64,000 nucleotides of DNA from Apis mellifera (Eukaryota; Arthropoda; Insecta; Hymenoptera; Apidae), in the NCBI RefSeq assembly GCF_003254395.2, contig NC_037644.1, positions 8,710,086-8,774,085 of the forward strand. Reading direction: 5' to 3'. How positions within the stretch are numbered: the stretch's first letter is position 1; each line of letters starts with the position of its first letter. Positions 41,335 to 54,689 of the stretch are shown here, one piece after another. Under the pieces are notes generated by a model, which was not told the DNA's origin, did no database searches, and was given only the letters and a program-made list of their open reading frames with translations. A program made the translations under genes and the position numbers.

Positions 41335-43781
41335 ATGAACAAACAAATAGTAACTGTAAAACAAGGGAAATTAGCAGGAGCAGTGCTTAAAAGTGCGTTA
41401 GGATCGTTATACATCGCTTTTAGAGAAATACCTTTTGCAGCTCCTCCTATTGGAGACCTCAGATTTAAGGTATATATATATATAATATATTTTATATTTT
41501 ATATTGCTTCACATTGCTAGAGCTTATGATAGCAGCCATATTTCAAATATTTGTCAGAAATTCGAAATATATTTTATTTTGTATTAATATATATAATATA
41601 TACATTTTATATATACAAATTTAATATAATTATATTTTTTATGCATTAATATATTATTATATATATGTATTTAAATATAATATAATGTATATATTAATTA
41701 TATTATTTATATATTTATTATAATAATATTAATTAATTAAAAAAACTCATGGAAGATTTATGAATTTTTAATTTAAGATATATATATTTGACATTTCAAA
41801 AAAATTTGAAAATTCAATTTATATCAATTTATAGTTATATTATATTACTTAAATGTTGATTATGAAAATATTTATATTTGTATCATGTATCACTATATTT
41901 AGAAAAATATATTTTTGAATTTTTTATGAATAACAGATTATTTATATTCAGAATATTCTATAATTAATGATAGAGTTTTGAGATAAAAAAAAAGTAAAAA
42001 TAAAATTTTTTAAAATTTGAGGCTTTTTTTCAAATAAAACAATTTTGAAAAATTTTTAAGTATAATTAAAATTGATTATTTACAAATTAAATACGAATAA
42101 ATTATTGATTAATTTAAATAAAAATAAGCAAAATGTAAAATATAATTTTATCATTTATATTCTTTTGAAATTGTTTATAATAATATATAATTTTAAAAAA
42201 AGAATTGTAAGTAAGCGAATTTTCAAATTTAAATTTCTTGGAAACTTACTTGTAAATATTACTTGTAAAATTATTCTACATATTTTTATCTTATCTTTAT
42301 ATGTTATAAATAATAAATTATGATTAATTTATTCTTATTTATTCTAAAAAATAGCCAATTTTATTTATTTTTATTTGTTTACATTTAAAAATTTTTAAAC
42401 TTCAATTTTTTATTCATATTATTTACATCATTTAAAATTTGATAAATAGGTCTATGTTATGTAAATGATGTTTTTATCTTGATAAGGAAATATTCATCGG
42501 CGCATTATTGAAATTGTAATTTTTTATGTACATTTCAAAATAATATGTACATTTTAAAAAAATACTCATTTCAAAACAATGTACATTTCAAAACAAAATT
42601 GGCACAAAACATTTCAAAATAAAATTAAAATTGTTAAAATTAGGTTTAATTTATCATAGAATTGTTTTAATGAAATTTAATCAATCTTATCTCTTGAATG
42701 TTTTATGCTTTACATTAAAAATAGACAATTTATAGACAATTTATCAAAGAATTGTTTTAGTAAAATTTAATCTTATCTTTTGAAGGTTTTATGCTTTATA
42801 TTAAAAATAGACAAGATTAGACATTGAATTATATTTAAACATTTATAATTTTTGATAAAATGATTTCTTACTACTACTTACTTACTCTTCTACATTAAAA
42901 CTCATAATTGACTTGATAAAATAACTTTCTAATTTTAATTTATTTTTGCAATATCTCTTTTATACAATACATTAAATATATATATGTAATATAAAACTTA
43001 GAAAAAAAAAAAAATGAATTTTTCAAAATCTCTTCCAAAATGAAATTTATCCAATAATTTGATAATTTTAAATAATTTAGATATTTGATATTTCAAAAAT
43101 TCATTTAGACACTTTAAAAAAAATTTAAAAATTCAGTTTACAATTAATTTACAGTTAATTTAGTTATATTATTTGAATATGAAAAGGTGATGAGTATGAA
43201 AATATTTATGTTTTCATGTACACATCATATTATTGAATTATTCATAAATAAAATAATAATTTAACTTCTATTCTAATAATCTTTTAACGAATTCTTGATA
43301 TATTTTATTTTTTTCGTGATAAAAAGCAAAATACGATTAATATGTTCTCTGTTATTTCTAATCCCTTATTAATTTTAATAATACACACTATATTTAAGTA
43401 ATATAGTTAATAATTCACACTATAAGTAATATTTGTTAATTTTAGATTTTTAATTTCTTTTCTCTTTAAATTAGGATCCACAACCACCTCAGCCATGGAC
43501 TGGTATCAAGGACACCTCCCAATTGAAAACATATATATGTTCACAGCAAGAGGAGGTTGAACCTTTCAAATTCTTCGGCAATGAAGATTGTCTTTACTTA
43601 AATGTTTACACCAATTCCCTTAATCAATCGAAACCAGTTATGTTTTGGATACATGGTGGCGCATTTGTAGTAGGCAATTCAAGTTTTCAAAAAGGTTCAA
43701 GACCTGATTATTTACTCGCGAAAGATGTCGTTGTTGTTTCAACTAACTATAGACTTGGGGCATTCGGTTAGTTTTATTTTA

Positions 43782-43818
<37 letters not shown>

Positions 43819-46800
43819 TTTTTTTCAAATTTTAAAAGTATAAAACAAAGAAAAACAGCGAAAAAAATATTTTTCACTTAAAAATTTTTAATTTAAGGAT
43901 TTTTAAATCTTGGCCATCGAGTCGCGCCAGGAAATCAAGGGCTGAAAGATATAATCGCTGCTTTGAAATGGGTTAAGGAGAATATTTCCAACTTCGGCGG
44001 AGATCCTAATAACGTTACCATTTTTGGCGTCAGCGCTGGAGGAGTTTTAGTTCATTCTTTGCTTTTATCGCCATGTGCACGCGGTAACAATCGATTTCGA
44101 TTAATTAATTTTATATAAATGATTTTTGTAAATGATTTCTATCTAAAAAAAAAAGAAAAAAAAATTAATTTAATTAATTCTTCTTAATGGAATGCTGATT
44201 TTTATTAGGATTATTTCACAAAGCGATTATGCACAGTGGATCGATACGATGCTCTTGGGCCATGAATCAAAGTCTTCCTGAACGTGGCTTTAAACTGGCT
44301 TCTCTTCTCGGAAAAGATTCTTGCGATCCTGAAGAGGTGGTGAAATTTCTACGAACGGTGCCAGCCGAGGATATTGTCAAGGCTCAAGCTTCTGTTCTCA
44401 CGCGCGAGGCAAACAATTCTTTTTTTCTTTTTTTCTTTAACTTATATCTCGATATATTATCAGAAACGATTAATTAAAACGAAGGGAAATTTCGTCTCTG
44501 TAGGAAACGTTATCCCATAATCTTGCGTTTGGAATCAATAACGACGAGGTAGCAGAGAATCCTGTATTACCAGAACCCATCGAACAATTGTTGAAGAAAG
44601 ATGCCGATGTCCCGGTCATAATTAGTTACACGTCGCACGAATTCATTATGTTTATGAAAGGTGAATTTTGTTCTAAGAAATCATTAATGCACGAGCATCG
44701 ATATTATTATTATTATTATTTTTTATTGTTTTCAGATATAAGCGAAAAATCGTTGTCCATTTATAACGAATATCTACCCACGCACGTGAAAACTTTGGGA
44801 ACGTTGAAGAAGTTAGGAGACGAGGAGATAAAAAATTTATTCAATGTGGTGAAAGATCGATATTTTGAGGGGAAACCGATCGATAAAGAGAAATTATACG
44901 GTCTATCAAATTTTATGACCGATACGTTCTTCGGTATTCCAGCGATATTAATGTTAGAAGATCGAGTGAAGAGATTAACTGCGCCTAATTACTTTTGTAA
45001 ATTTTCATACATTGGCAACGAGAAAACATCCACGGATCTCCTAGTGACGCGTCACATTTCTGGTGAGGCCGTAATTTTTCTTTCTTTTTTTTTTTTCAAT
45101 TCATTATGATCTTTTTTTCATGAAAAGCAAAATATTTAATTTTTGTGTCAAGATATTAAAAGATATTGAATTTTTAGGGGCATCTCACGTGGACGATATC
45201 GCGTATTTGTTATATTTGCCGAAATGTAAAACTGAAAATCCGGATCCACCTGCGGTTGGAACGAAAGACAGGATCACCTTGGAACGAATGACCAGGATGT
45301 GGACAAATTTTGCTAAAACAGGGTAAATGTGAAACATGATTTTAAATTTTAATTTATTTTTGGTGATATTAATAGAGATCGGAGAGACAAGAAAAATTTA
45401 CATATACAAAAATATCTAAAATTAAAAATTTATTTATTAAGTCTTAACAAGTAAATATCCCTAATTCTAAGAAATTCAAAAACTCTTAGAATATGTAAAT
45501 ATTACTTGTAAATATGTATTACCTAATTTTTTTTTGCTATCGAAAATTATTTCAAGGGGAATCAATGAAATCAATTCGCAAACTAAATAAGAAATACAGA
45601 GAAAGTTTCCAGACAAAAATTGTTTTTTTTTTTTATAAGGATTAATCGTCTAATGAAACATTTATTAATTATTTATTAAAATAAATGAATTAATAATTTT
45701 TTGATAAATTTATTTTTCAAAAAAATTGTCAAAGTTTTACAGAATAAATACTTTTTGTTTTTAATAAGTATATATTGTTGAATTTTCAAAAATAGGATAA
45801 TTAATATTATATACTTCTATCTTTTATTAAACATTGGATCAATCAGATGAGAAAAAAAAGAAACTTATACATTATAAATATTTTATAAGATCTTTTTATC
45901 TTTAACATAATCATTAAACTTTTTTATTTTTTACTTAAGTCGAACGTTTATGTAACCTTCATATTTAACATAAAAAATTATTCAACTAAAAAATTATTAA
46001 TTAAAGAATTATTTAATGAGCGATTAGCAAATAGAAAATTTTGAAATTTTATTATTGAACTCTTGAACCGATCATCTACATTACAAAATAGTATGTATCT
46101 TTCGTCAACATGTAAAAATATTTACATTACATTAAGAAAGACGTAGAAGTATCTATATATAATTGCCTGATGTATAATTCATATATTTCGAAAAACTTGT
46201 ATGGAAATTTTCCTATGTTTTTTGAAAAATTTTATCATCATGAAGAATAATTTATAATATTATCCATGTTTCTTTTATTCAATCATTCTTCATTAATCAA
46301 ATATCTTCTTTTATTATTTTATATTCAACATAAAAAAAAAAGATAAAGAAATTTGACTGTATTTTATATTGCATAATTATTATTTCAATTGTTAAAACTT
46401 CACTTTTTTGAAAAACAAATTAAAAAAAGAATTGTTAATTTTTTTGTTTTTAACTTACTTTTAATCGTATAATTAATTAATAAATATTTTATCAAATGAT
46501 AGTTCTTATAAAAGTTGATCTTAAATTTGCGTAAGACACGTATACATAAATACTAAATATCTTCTAACGTTTCGTAATTTTTTTCTTTCATTGTGAATTT
46601 GCATTAGAAGTGATACGAAGTAGAGTTAGACAATTTTATCTCTTTTTCATCTTATCTTATTTTCTTCTCGCTTTAATTATTTGCTAACTTAATAGATGAA
46701 TCTCAATTGAAACTTTTATATATATTAATATTTATATTTTGAATCGATTTTACAAAAAAAAAAAAGAAAAATTACAAAAATATGTCCTGTGAAAAAAATA

Positions 46801-46976
46801 TAATTAACGATTATATTTTGTATGTTTAATTTAGGCAACCTACCTCGATTCAAGACGAGTTTGTTAATGTCAATTGGAAACCTGCAACGGCGAATGATCT
46901 TTGCTATTTGGATATAGGAAATGAATTGTGCCTATTGCCTCTTCCATCCCATCTTTTATCATCCAAATTATCTTAA
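41335..46976 (+). CDS. Type-B carboxylesterase (alpha-esterase family), copy 1
   Basis: Eight exons, 41335-41469, 43475-43766, 43898-44083, 44209-44408, 44504-44660, 44736-45062, 45178-45322 and 46835-46976, join in phase to 527 residues. The enzyme is an alpha/beta hydrolase that cleaves carboxyl esters. Relatives serve in detoxification or hormone/odour ester turnover, and the substrate is unknown here. The oxyanion-hole motif HGGAF is at 105-109, the nucleophile is Ser188 in GVSAG, the acid is probably Glu317 (YTSHEF) and the base is His436 (ASHVDD). EDCLYLNVY is the family signature. No signal peptide is seen, so it is probably cytosolic. Intron 4 is GC-AG (GAG|GCAAAC), and the rest are GT-AG. 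An in-frame ATG at 41290 could add 15 residues; I prefer 41335 because the paralog starts at the matching place. Confidence 0.92.
42651..42826 (+). repeat. Imperfect ~90-bp tandem duplication in esterase copy 1 intron 1
   Basis: Two adjacent copies begin at about 42651 (TTATCATAGAATTGTTTTAA) and 42741 (TTATCAAAGAATTGTTTTAG). Each continues into AAATTTAATC, TTTTATGCTTTA and ATTAAAAATAGACAA. The offset is 90 bases, with scattered differences and a small indel. It has no coding potential. Confidence 0.8.
43785..43818. repeat. (AT)n microsatellite in esterase copy 1 intron 2
   Basis: A run of about 34 bases of alternating A and T lies between exons 2 and 3 of the first esterase. Confidence 0.9.
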
Positions 46977-47063
46977 TGAATGAAAAATTAATATTTTTCA
47001 AATTTTAATTTTTTTTCCTTCATATAATTTTAATTTTTTAATTTTATATATAATTTACAACAA

Positions 47064-47153
47064 TATGTATCTGTATTAATTTTCTTATTTTGATTAGATA
47101 TATATATATATGTACCTGTATTAATTTTCTTATTTTAATTAGATACATATATA
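47064..47153 (+). repeat. ~45-bp tandem duplication
   Basis: Two copies of a unit containing CTGTATTAATTTTCTTATTT are offset by 45 bases (47071 and 47116) and separated by short TA runs. The sequence then runs into TA and CA microsatellites (CA repeat at about 47175-47190). Confidence 0.75.
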
Positions 47154-47569
47154 TATATATATATATAAAATACATACACACACACACACATATATATAAA
47201 TAAGGAAGTTTTAAAGCATTATTAGATTTAGATTATTTTGATTATCAATACTTGGAATGCTTTTTACATGAAAACATTTATATTAAAAACTTTTTATATT
47301 AAAAACATCTCTAAAAGAATTGTAAATGATAAGATAGATTCTTTTCACTATATGTATACAATATATTTCATTTAAGATAACATATAACTTTTCAATCATG
47401 ATGAATGAAATGAAAAAATATATTAAATGAACAGTTATGAATATTGAATGTGCAATAATAATGATTAATTATAACATTTATGTCTTTATATATTGTCTTT
47501 ATATATTTATGTCTTATATATTCATAAGATAATAAATAATAATTGATTTTTGTTATGGATAGATAATAG

Positions 47570-47598
<29 letters not shown>
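47570..47598. repeat. (TA)n microsatellite
   Basis: A run of about 29 bases of alternating T and A, followed by a T-rich tract, in the esterase spacer. Confidence 0.85.
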
Positions 47599-47605
<7 letters not shown>

Positions 47606-50600
47606 TTATAGTATATAATCTTCTTTTATAAATTTTTGATCTTCCTTTTGTCCTCTTTAGATTCTATTAAGATAAATTAAATTGAATTACGTTTAATTAT
47701 GTCGTAAATATTGTTTAATTCTTTCATCCAAATTGTCCCACTGATGTCAAATTTCTAATCATCTGTTAACTCAACAAATTAGGAATGAAGTGATTAAAAG
47801 TAAGATTAAAAAATAAATTTTAAACGCTTATAACTTATATATACAATAATATTTTATCAATTAAAACTTAAATTTTTATTATTAAATATTATAAAATAGA
47901 ATTTAATTCTAATTTTATGTAATAACTTATTAATATATTAAAAAAAAAAATCTTCTAGCAATAATATATAATTCACAAGCGATTATAAATTGATATGATG
48001 CTAGTAATCTTTTCAAAGAAAAATTTTTTATTATGTTCAATTAATAAAACGTTCAAATAATAAAATATTGCTTTTGATCAATACGTTTTCTTATATTTGT
48101 ATTTTTATCTATTTTTTTTATATACATTATACATTTCCATTTATATCAAAACTATGAAGCAAAACTGTTATCATATTAATTGATGTTTTATCATTTTTAA
48201 TTATAAATTATGCAACATAATGATATTTTAATTAAATAATGTATTTCTAAATAATAATAATGCTAATAATACTTTATATCGAAAGATTACATTATCGATT
48301 TCATAAGTGTTGTTTAATTTCTTCGTGAAATATTATTTTTTATTAAAAAAATTTAAAACTTACAATCTTGAACCATGGCAAAAAAAACATAATTACAAAT
48401 TAATGAATATATCTGTTCATAAATGATGAGATGTTTTGAAAAATTACGTTGTTTAAAAATATATTGGTAATAAATTATAAAACAACAAGATTATTTATAT
48501 TTATATCCACATATAATTTGTTTGATTAATCAAAATCTTGTTTTATTTTGGATTTATGGTATAATAAATACATAATAGGTTCATTTGATGATAAACTTTA
48601 AACAAAAAACATTGTGTCGATTCAACTCAATTATAAATTCCGTTTTTTATTAGTTTTTGTCATTTAATAGGGGTCAATAGGTGGATCTAAAATCATTCTT
48701 GAGAATAAGATTCTTTTGATGTTTTAAATCAGTTTTAACTTAAAAAAAAATAAAAAATAAAAAATAAATACACTGTTATTTATTTCAGTGATTGCATTGC
48801 ATCTCTATCTTTGTTTAATGCAGAGATGGAATTAAATAAGGAAGATAAAAAAAATATAAATATAAATAGAAAATATAATATAATAAATTTATCTTCGAAT
48901 TTGAATGGTATTAATATTCTATTATATATAATATATTTCATTATGCATATATATTTTAAAATTTTAATCATATTTTTAATCTTATATAAATTTCATTTTT
49001 CTCTTTATTTCATTATGTATATGGAATAATATGTAATCATATTTTTAAAAGTATCTAGATTATCTAATTTTATATTGTATACAATATAACAGTTTTAAGT
49101 GTTTAAACATGATATTAAAATATCAGAAATATGAAAAAAAAAAAATATTAATATTTATCAAATGAAAAATTTTATGTGAAAAAGAAAATATCATAATATT
49201 ATATAAGTTGTTGGAAAATTTTAGAAAAATTAGAATTAAAGTTTCAGATAGAAAACTCTACATGTATAAAAAATTGGATTTATTTTTTATTATATGTTCT
49301 TATAATTAACATTTAGACGTGTATTTTTTTACAAATCATTTTTGAATTATTAACTTTCAAGATTTATTATATCTAAAGATATCTAATAAAGATTGTTTAA
49401 TTAAAATTTCATCGTGATGGTCCTAGAGAATCGATATTTTGCCCAATATAGAATTTCATATGGAACAAGAAAAAAGAAATATGTTGTTTGACAAGATTTA
49501 TTTGCCCATTACATATAAAAAAAATCCTGGTTAAATAAAAATTTTTAAAATTAATATCATGGCTATCAAAATAAATTATATTGCTATGTATTTCTTTCTA
49601 TGGAAATAAACATAAAACAAATATTACACACTTATTATATATTTATACATTTATATTATGTATATATTATATCTTATTTCGAGAATATAATGGAATCATA
49701 TCAATGTATAATAATGCAAAAATAATGCAAAAATGAAATGTTAAAAAAGCAATTCTAATAAAAATTACAGAAATGTGTTTATTTAATGTAATATTTAATA
49801 ACGAAATACACATTATTATATTATAGAATTAATTATATATAAAAAATAATAAAGCAAAGAATTTTTATGTTCAAATGGCCAAGCAATTTGCAAAAAACAA
49901 TACGTAAATAATATGTATAATACGTAAACTTAGAAAGTTGATAACATTGAAGTTGATTCATAAGAAAATACATAAATCTTTATAAAAAAATAGATAAGCT
50001 CGCAATGAGGCATTTATTGCCAAGGGTATCATATCAAAAGTTTTTGATAATATCTCAGAAATTAACGAAGATTCGAAGTTAAAATTTTATATTCAAGTTT
50101 TTTTTCCCCCCTCTTTTCCTATTCCTTAAAATTTCAGATCATTTGAAAAAAAGATTGCAAAGATTGTTTTTCTCATATTTTCTTTGACAGATTTTAATCA
50201 AGATTTATCAATTATATTATCAATTAAGAATCGATTAATTCTTAATTTTCTTTAAACAATAAATGTTAAATCTTTTTATAAATAATCTTTTTATATATAT
50301 TATTTTCAGCATATATGTAATATATACAAATATATTTTACATATATTTTCATATTCATATATTAGTTACATATATTGATTATTAAATCATGCACATTGTT
50401 AATATATCGTTTTATTATTCATTCAAATGTATTTAAATATTCAATATTTTAACGATTTGTTATAAAAAATATTTGTCATATAATTTTAAATTATAAATTT
50501 TAAATTATTGAGTTTATAATTATATTTTATAATTATGTTTTTAAAATCAGAATCCAGTGAGTTCAAAATCGAAACATCAAACATTTGTGTGCAATTTAGT

Positions 50601-51390
50601 AATCTTTCTCGATCTTATTTATTATTTCATCCTTTATTATATCCCTTTTTTAAATAAGTTTTTCATTTTATCGTTAAAAAGATAAATGAAAGGGAAAGAT
50701 TGATAAAGTAATATATTTTTTTATCAAATTCTTTTTATAAATAGTTATCACAACTAAGTATTAAAATGATAAATGTATTAAGAAGGAAAAGTATTGATAG
50801 TGGTAATGTATTTTTTATCTAAAGTGCTCCTTTAAAAAAAACAAAATTACTTATAATTACTTATAATAAAATTATACTATTATTAGAATTTCATCTGTAT
50901 CATTCTTAATACAAGTATGTAACTATTTATCTCTTCTCAATGTGAATACATTACGATAACAAAGTGATCAGATCAAAAAAATTAATCTGACTAACAAATT
51001 GCAATAAATGACAGAAATTTTTTTATTCTTGTCATTATTTCGGAAGAATAATTCCAAGAATTATTTTATATTTTATTTTCTTCTCAGGTGGAATTAGACA
51101 GATAATCCTAAAACTCGTAAAGTTAATTTTTAATTGATCTATTTTACATTTTAAATTTTGATCGATTTGATGTAACAAGCAATACACATTAAATTATTAA
51201 TATAATATCATATTGAAATGTAACAAAACAATCTATTTTATTTGAAAATATTTTCGAAAATTATGCGGTTATATGTATAATAATTATCCAAAATGTTGTT
51301 TTCTAAGAATCATCGAAATCGATTCGTTCGATTTGTTTGTAAATAATTATATCTAATCTTGCTAAACCGTTAGAGAAGTATAGATTAAGG

Positions 51391-51430
51391 TATAAAAGGT
51401 ATGGTAAAATGGTGCCGTAGTCGTATCGCT
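51391..51430 (+). promoter_or_regulatory. Orphan TATA-like promoter candidate in the esterase spacer
   Basis: TATAAAAGG at 51391-51399 sits at the left of a locally GC-richer block of about 130 bases. No coding frame follows. It could start a non-coding RNA or a distant 5' exon of esterase copy 2, 3.3 kb downstream. The evidence is composition and one motif only. Confidence 0.2.
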
Positions 51431-54313
51431 GCAATTAGTTATATCGTAGACGAGGTGTAGGATAGATCTAGTATTTAAATTTCGTGTGACATATCGTGTG
51501 AAATAAATGTAAAATAAGTGCGAAAGAATCATATATTTCGAAATGTTTTTCACTTGATTTGGTGCATGTAGAGTCATCAAGGTGAAGGGAATAAAAGTAA
51601 AAAAAAATCTGATTTTTTTATTATATTCTCATGTAGAAATTCACGTATTGTATGTGTATTGTGACGTGTATGTATTGTATTATACGCATTAAAAGGTTTG
51701 ATTTTCAAGATTTTGACTTATATTAGATTTGAAGTTTTTTTTTTTAAGCCAATGGAGAGACTTTTGTAAATTTTATCCGTTAATTAAAAGGTAAATTTAA
51801 ACTTGTTATTTTTTTTGCTACAATACAGTAATAAAAATCGGCAAAAAGTATATCTTAACAGAATTTTATTGAATAGATATCAAAATAGATATATTATTAA
51901 AATTTAATTATAATTTATATATAAATTATAATATAATTTCATTGTAATTTCGATTGTTCACTCGAGTAATTGTTGCATATTAAGTTATTATATTATGAAA
52001 CGATCAGTTTTTTACTAATTTAAAAAAAATAATTCAAAAGTTGAATAATACATGTTGCACGTGTCAATTTAAAGTTTAAAAATAGATGAATACTCATATA
52101 TTTTTTATTTTATCGATCTATATAGATTTTAAAATTCAATATAACGATATAAAAAATTGCTATTAGCAAAAAATTGCTATTAATAACGACTTATTATTAG
52201 AAAAGATTTTCATTAAAGAGTTAAACAATTTTCGATTGGAAAATATAATTATAAAAGATGAACAAAGGAATTATTAATAATCAATTAAAATTAATCAAAT
52301 CAAATTGTAACAATTTTAACTTTTGTTTTTCGCATCCTGGATAAAATTAAATTTGAATTTGATCAAACTTTGATTAATATTATTTTCATTAAAGATATAG
52401 CCAGCAACAAAAAATATTCCAAATTAATATTCTATAATATTCTATAATGTAAGGAAATTCAATTAAAATTTTTTCGAAAATTTGTATAAATATGATGACA
52501 TTGTTGCATTATTTATTTAATGAAGCAATTTTTTTAAATCGATGAAAAATTTTTTTAAACGAATAAAGTCCTCGAAAAGTCTTTTTTTTCTTCAGTCTTC
52601 AGTCTTTTTTTTTCAATTTTGAATATATTTACAACTTGAATGATTACAATATTTTTTTAACGACAAAGTGATAAATCATTTTCAAAAAATATTTTGATTT
52701 AAAATTTTGTTTTATCTCATACTATTACAAAATTATCATATAAAAAAGTTATTATCATTAAATATATAATAGTTATAAAATGTATCAATTGTCAAGTTTA
52801 ATTAAAAGAACAAAAAAATATTGAAATTTTGAGCTTTGATTTCATTTATATCATATTGAAAATTACAATTTGATATTATTTATTATTCTACATTCAATGT
52901 GTGAAGCATTCAAAGGAATTCAGATTAATTATCGAATAATATTTATTTTTTATTTTATATTAATTTTTCCTTATTTTTTCGAAACTGTAATAAACAAAAT
53001 GAACGAAATGATATTTTTTTCCAATGCTTTCGTTGTTTTATCAATGAAACAAATTTAAAAAAAAAATTATGTCGATTGTTGTCAAAATTGTTGGAATAAT
53101 TGTACATTAAAAAAAAAGAAAAAGTAATAGTCATTCATTGAAGTTATCAATATGAAGTAGTACATCGTGAAAGTTGTTAACAATGTTACAGTGTTATATA
53201 TCACCTATATTTGTGAAATTGATAGATATATTTTTAAAATTCAAGGTTTCTTTTAAATTTTATCATCGACATATGAAAATCATTCACGTTCAATTTGTAA
53301 GTGAAATCCATCCATGATTTTTACGATCATATAAAGACCACATTTGTCTGCTCCATAATTAATTTTTTTGATAAATTATTTCAATAATTTTTTTGTAAGA
53401 AATCGTTTCCTCTCTAAAATATATATGTAATTTTGCAATTTCTTGATAAATCGAAAATTCGAATCTTGAAAAGAAATCTTGAAAAAAAATCTTGAAAATT
53501 TCTTCATCATTTTATCGCTGTGATTCATTTCAAACGATAATCGATTTGCACAAATCTAGAATATGTGTAAATAAGTATTTTTTTTCAGAAATCTCTTTAT
53601 CGTTTTGATATCGAGATAGTATTGAAAATGAATTATTCAAATAATTAAATTAATTAAATTCGGAATATTTATTATTAAGAATCAAGCCTGAAATTGTTTA
53701 TTAAATACAAGAGTATCATTGCTGCATAAAACGAATTATGCAAAAATATAAATTCAATTCTGAAGAAAAAAAAAGCTTCGAAGTAACAATATATATTTAT
53801 TACACGCGTATTCTTTTATGCGAAAAAAGAAAAAAAAAATAATAATGTTAAAAAAGTTTACGATATAATAAAATATTTTATATACAGACACGACTAATAT
53901 ATTGAATGCTGCCTATTCAGATGTTAAATGCTAATATAATAAGTGATATATTGCTTTTTTTGTAATCGATGACATCATAAGCGACATCGGCATCTCTGCA
54001 TCTATATTGTGTTTCCGCGTTTAATATTCTTTTTTTATTTGGCGATTTGATGTATATATCGGTCGTCTACCTATTTTTTTCTCTTTTTTTAAACTATAAT
54101 TACTTTTTTTGCAATTTATTCAACTTTTTACTTACTATTTTAAAATCTTTACAAGTCGGTTATATATTCATTTTACAATGGAAATGGACAAAAAAGTACG
54201 CGATAAGAATAAAAAAAGAAAAAAAAAAGATGGAAGATAAACAGATTATAAATAACAAACGCACGTCTTTTAATCCAGTATAAATCGACATTAAAATTAA
54301 TTGGTTACCTAAT

Positions 54314-54350
54314 GTATATAAGAGGCAAGTTTCATTGTGTATATAAAACT
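54314..54350 (+). promoter_or_regulatory. Candidate core promoter of esterase copy 2
   Basis: A TATATAAGAG box near 54315 is followed about 25 bases later by TTTCATTGTG, which could hold an initiator. The start codon is about 350 bp downstream. A second TATA-like word (GTATATAAAA) follows closely, so the exact start site is uncertain. Confidence 0.3.
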
Positions 54351-54689
54351 CAATATTTAGATATTATATTTTTATGTAAATTTTATATAAATATAAGATT
54401 CGAGAATAATCTAATCTTACATTAGTAAGAGTACGCATTATTAACAGTTAAGTTCTTAAGAATTACAATAGTGATGGTTTGGCTTAAAGTGAATCCAAAT
54501 TTAAAGAGAAATTAAAACGATTTAAAAATACGCAATCTTAAAAATTAAAATTATATTATAAAAATTAGAATTAATTCGAACCCTATTTCTCGTCAAAACA
54601 TTTGTGAACATTTTTTTTTTTTAACGAGATAACAACGATAATAATCGCGATAATAATAATTGAGTAAGAATTTTAGTGAGAAAAAAAAA

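Larger units (their letters stand above)
46977..54689. other. 7.7 kb spacer between the two esterase copies
   Basis: No gene is supported across this long AT-rich spacer. Open frames at 48780-49029, 51362-51580, 52870-53058 and 54047-54283 have biased composition and no recognisable domain. It contains TA and CA microsatellites near the left end, a GC-richer island at about 51355-51500 with a TATA-like box, and presumably the promoter of esterase copy 2 near the right end. I found no recognisable remnants of a third esterase copy by eye. Confidence 0.55.

Noticed and set aside
51362..51580. 72-codon minus-strand open frame in the esterase spacer
   Set aside because: No recognisable domain or signal. 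It overlaps the GC-richer island, whose composition alone lowers stop-codon frequency.
53960..54020. CRE/AP-1-like TGACATCA upstream of esterase copy 2
   Set aside because: It is a single degenerate word about 700 bp from the start codon without supporting context.
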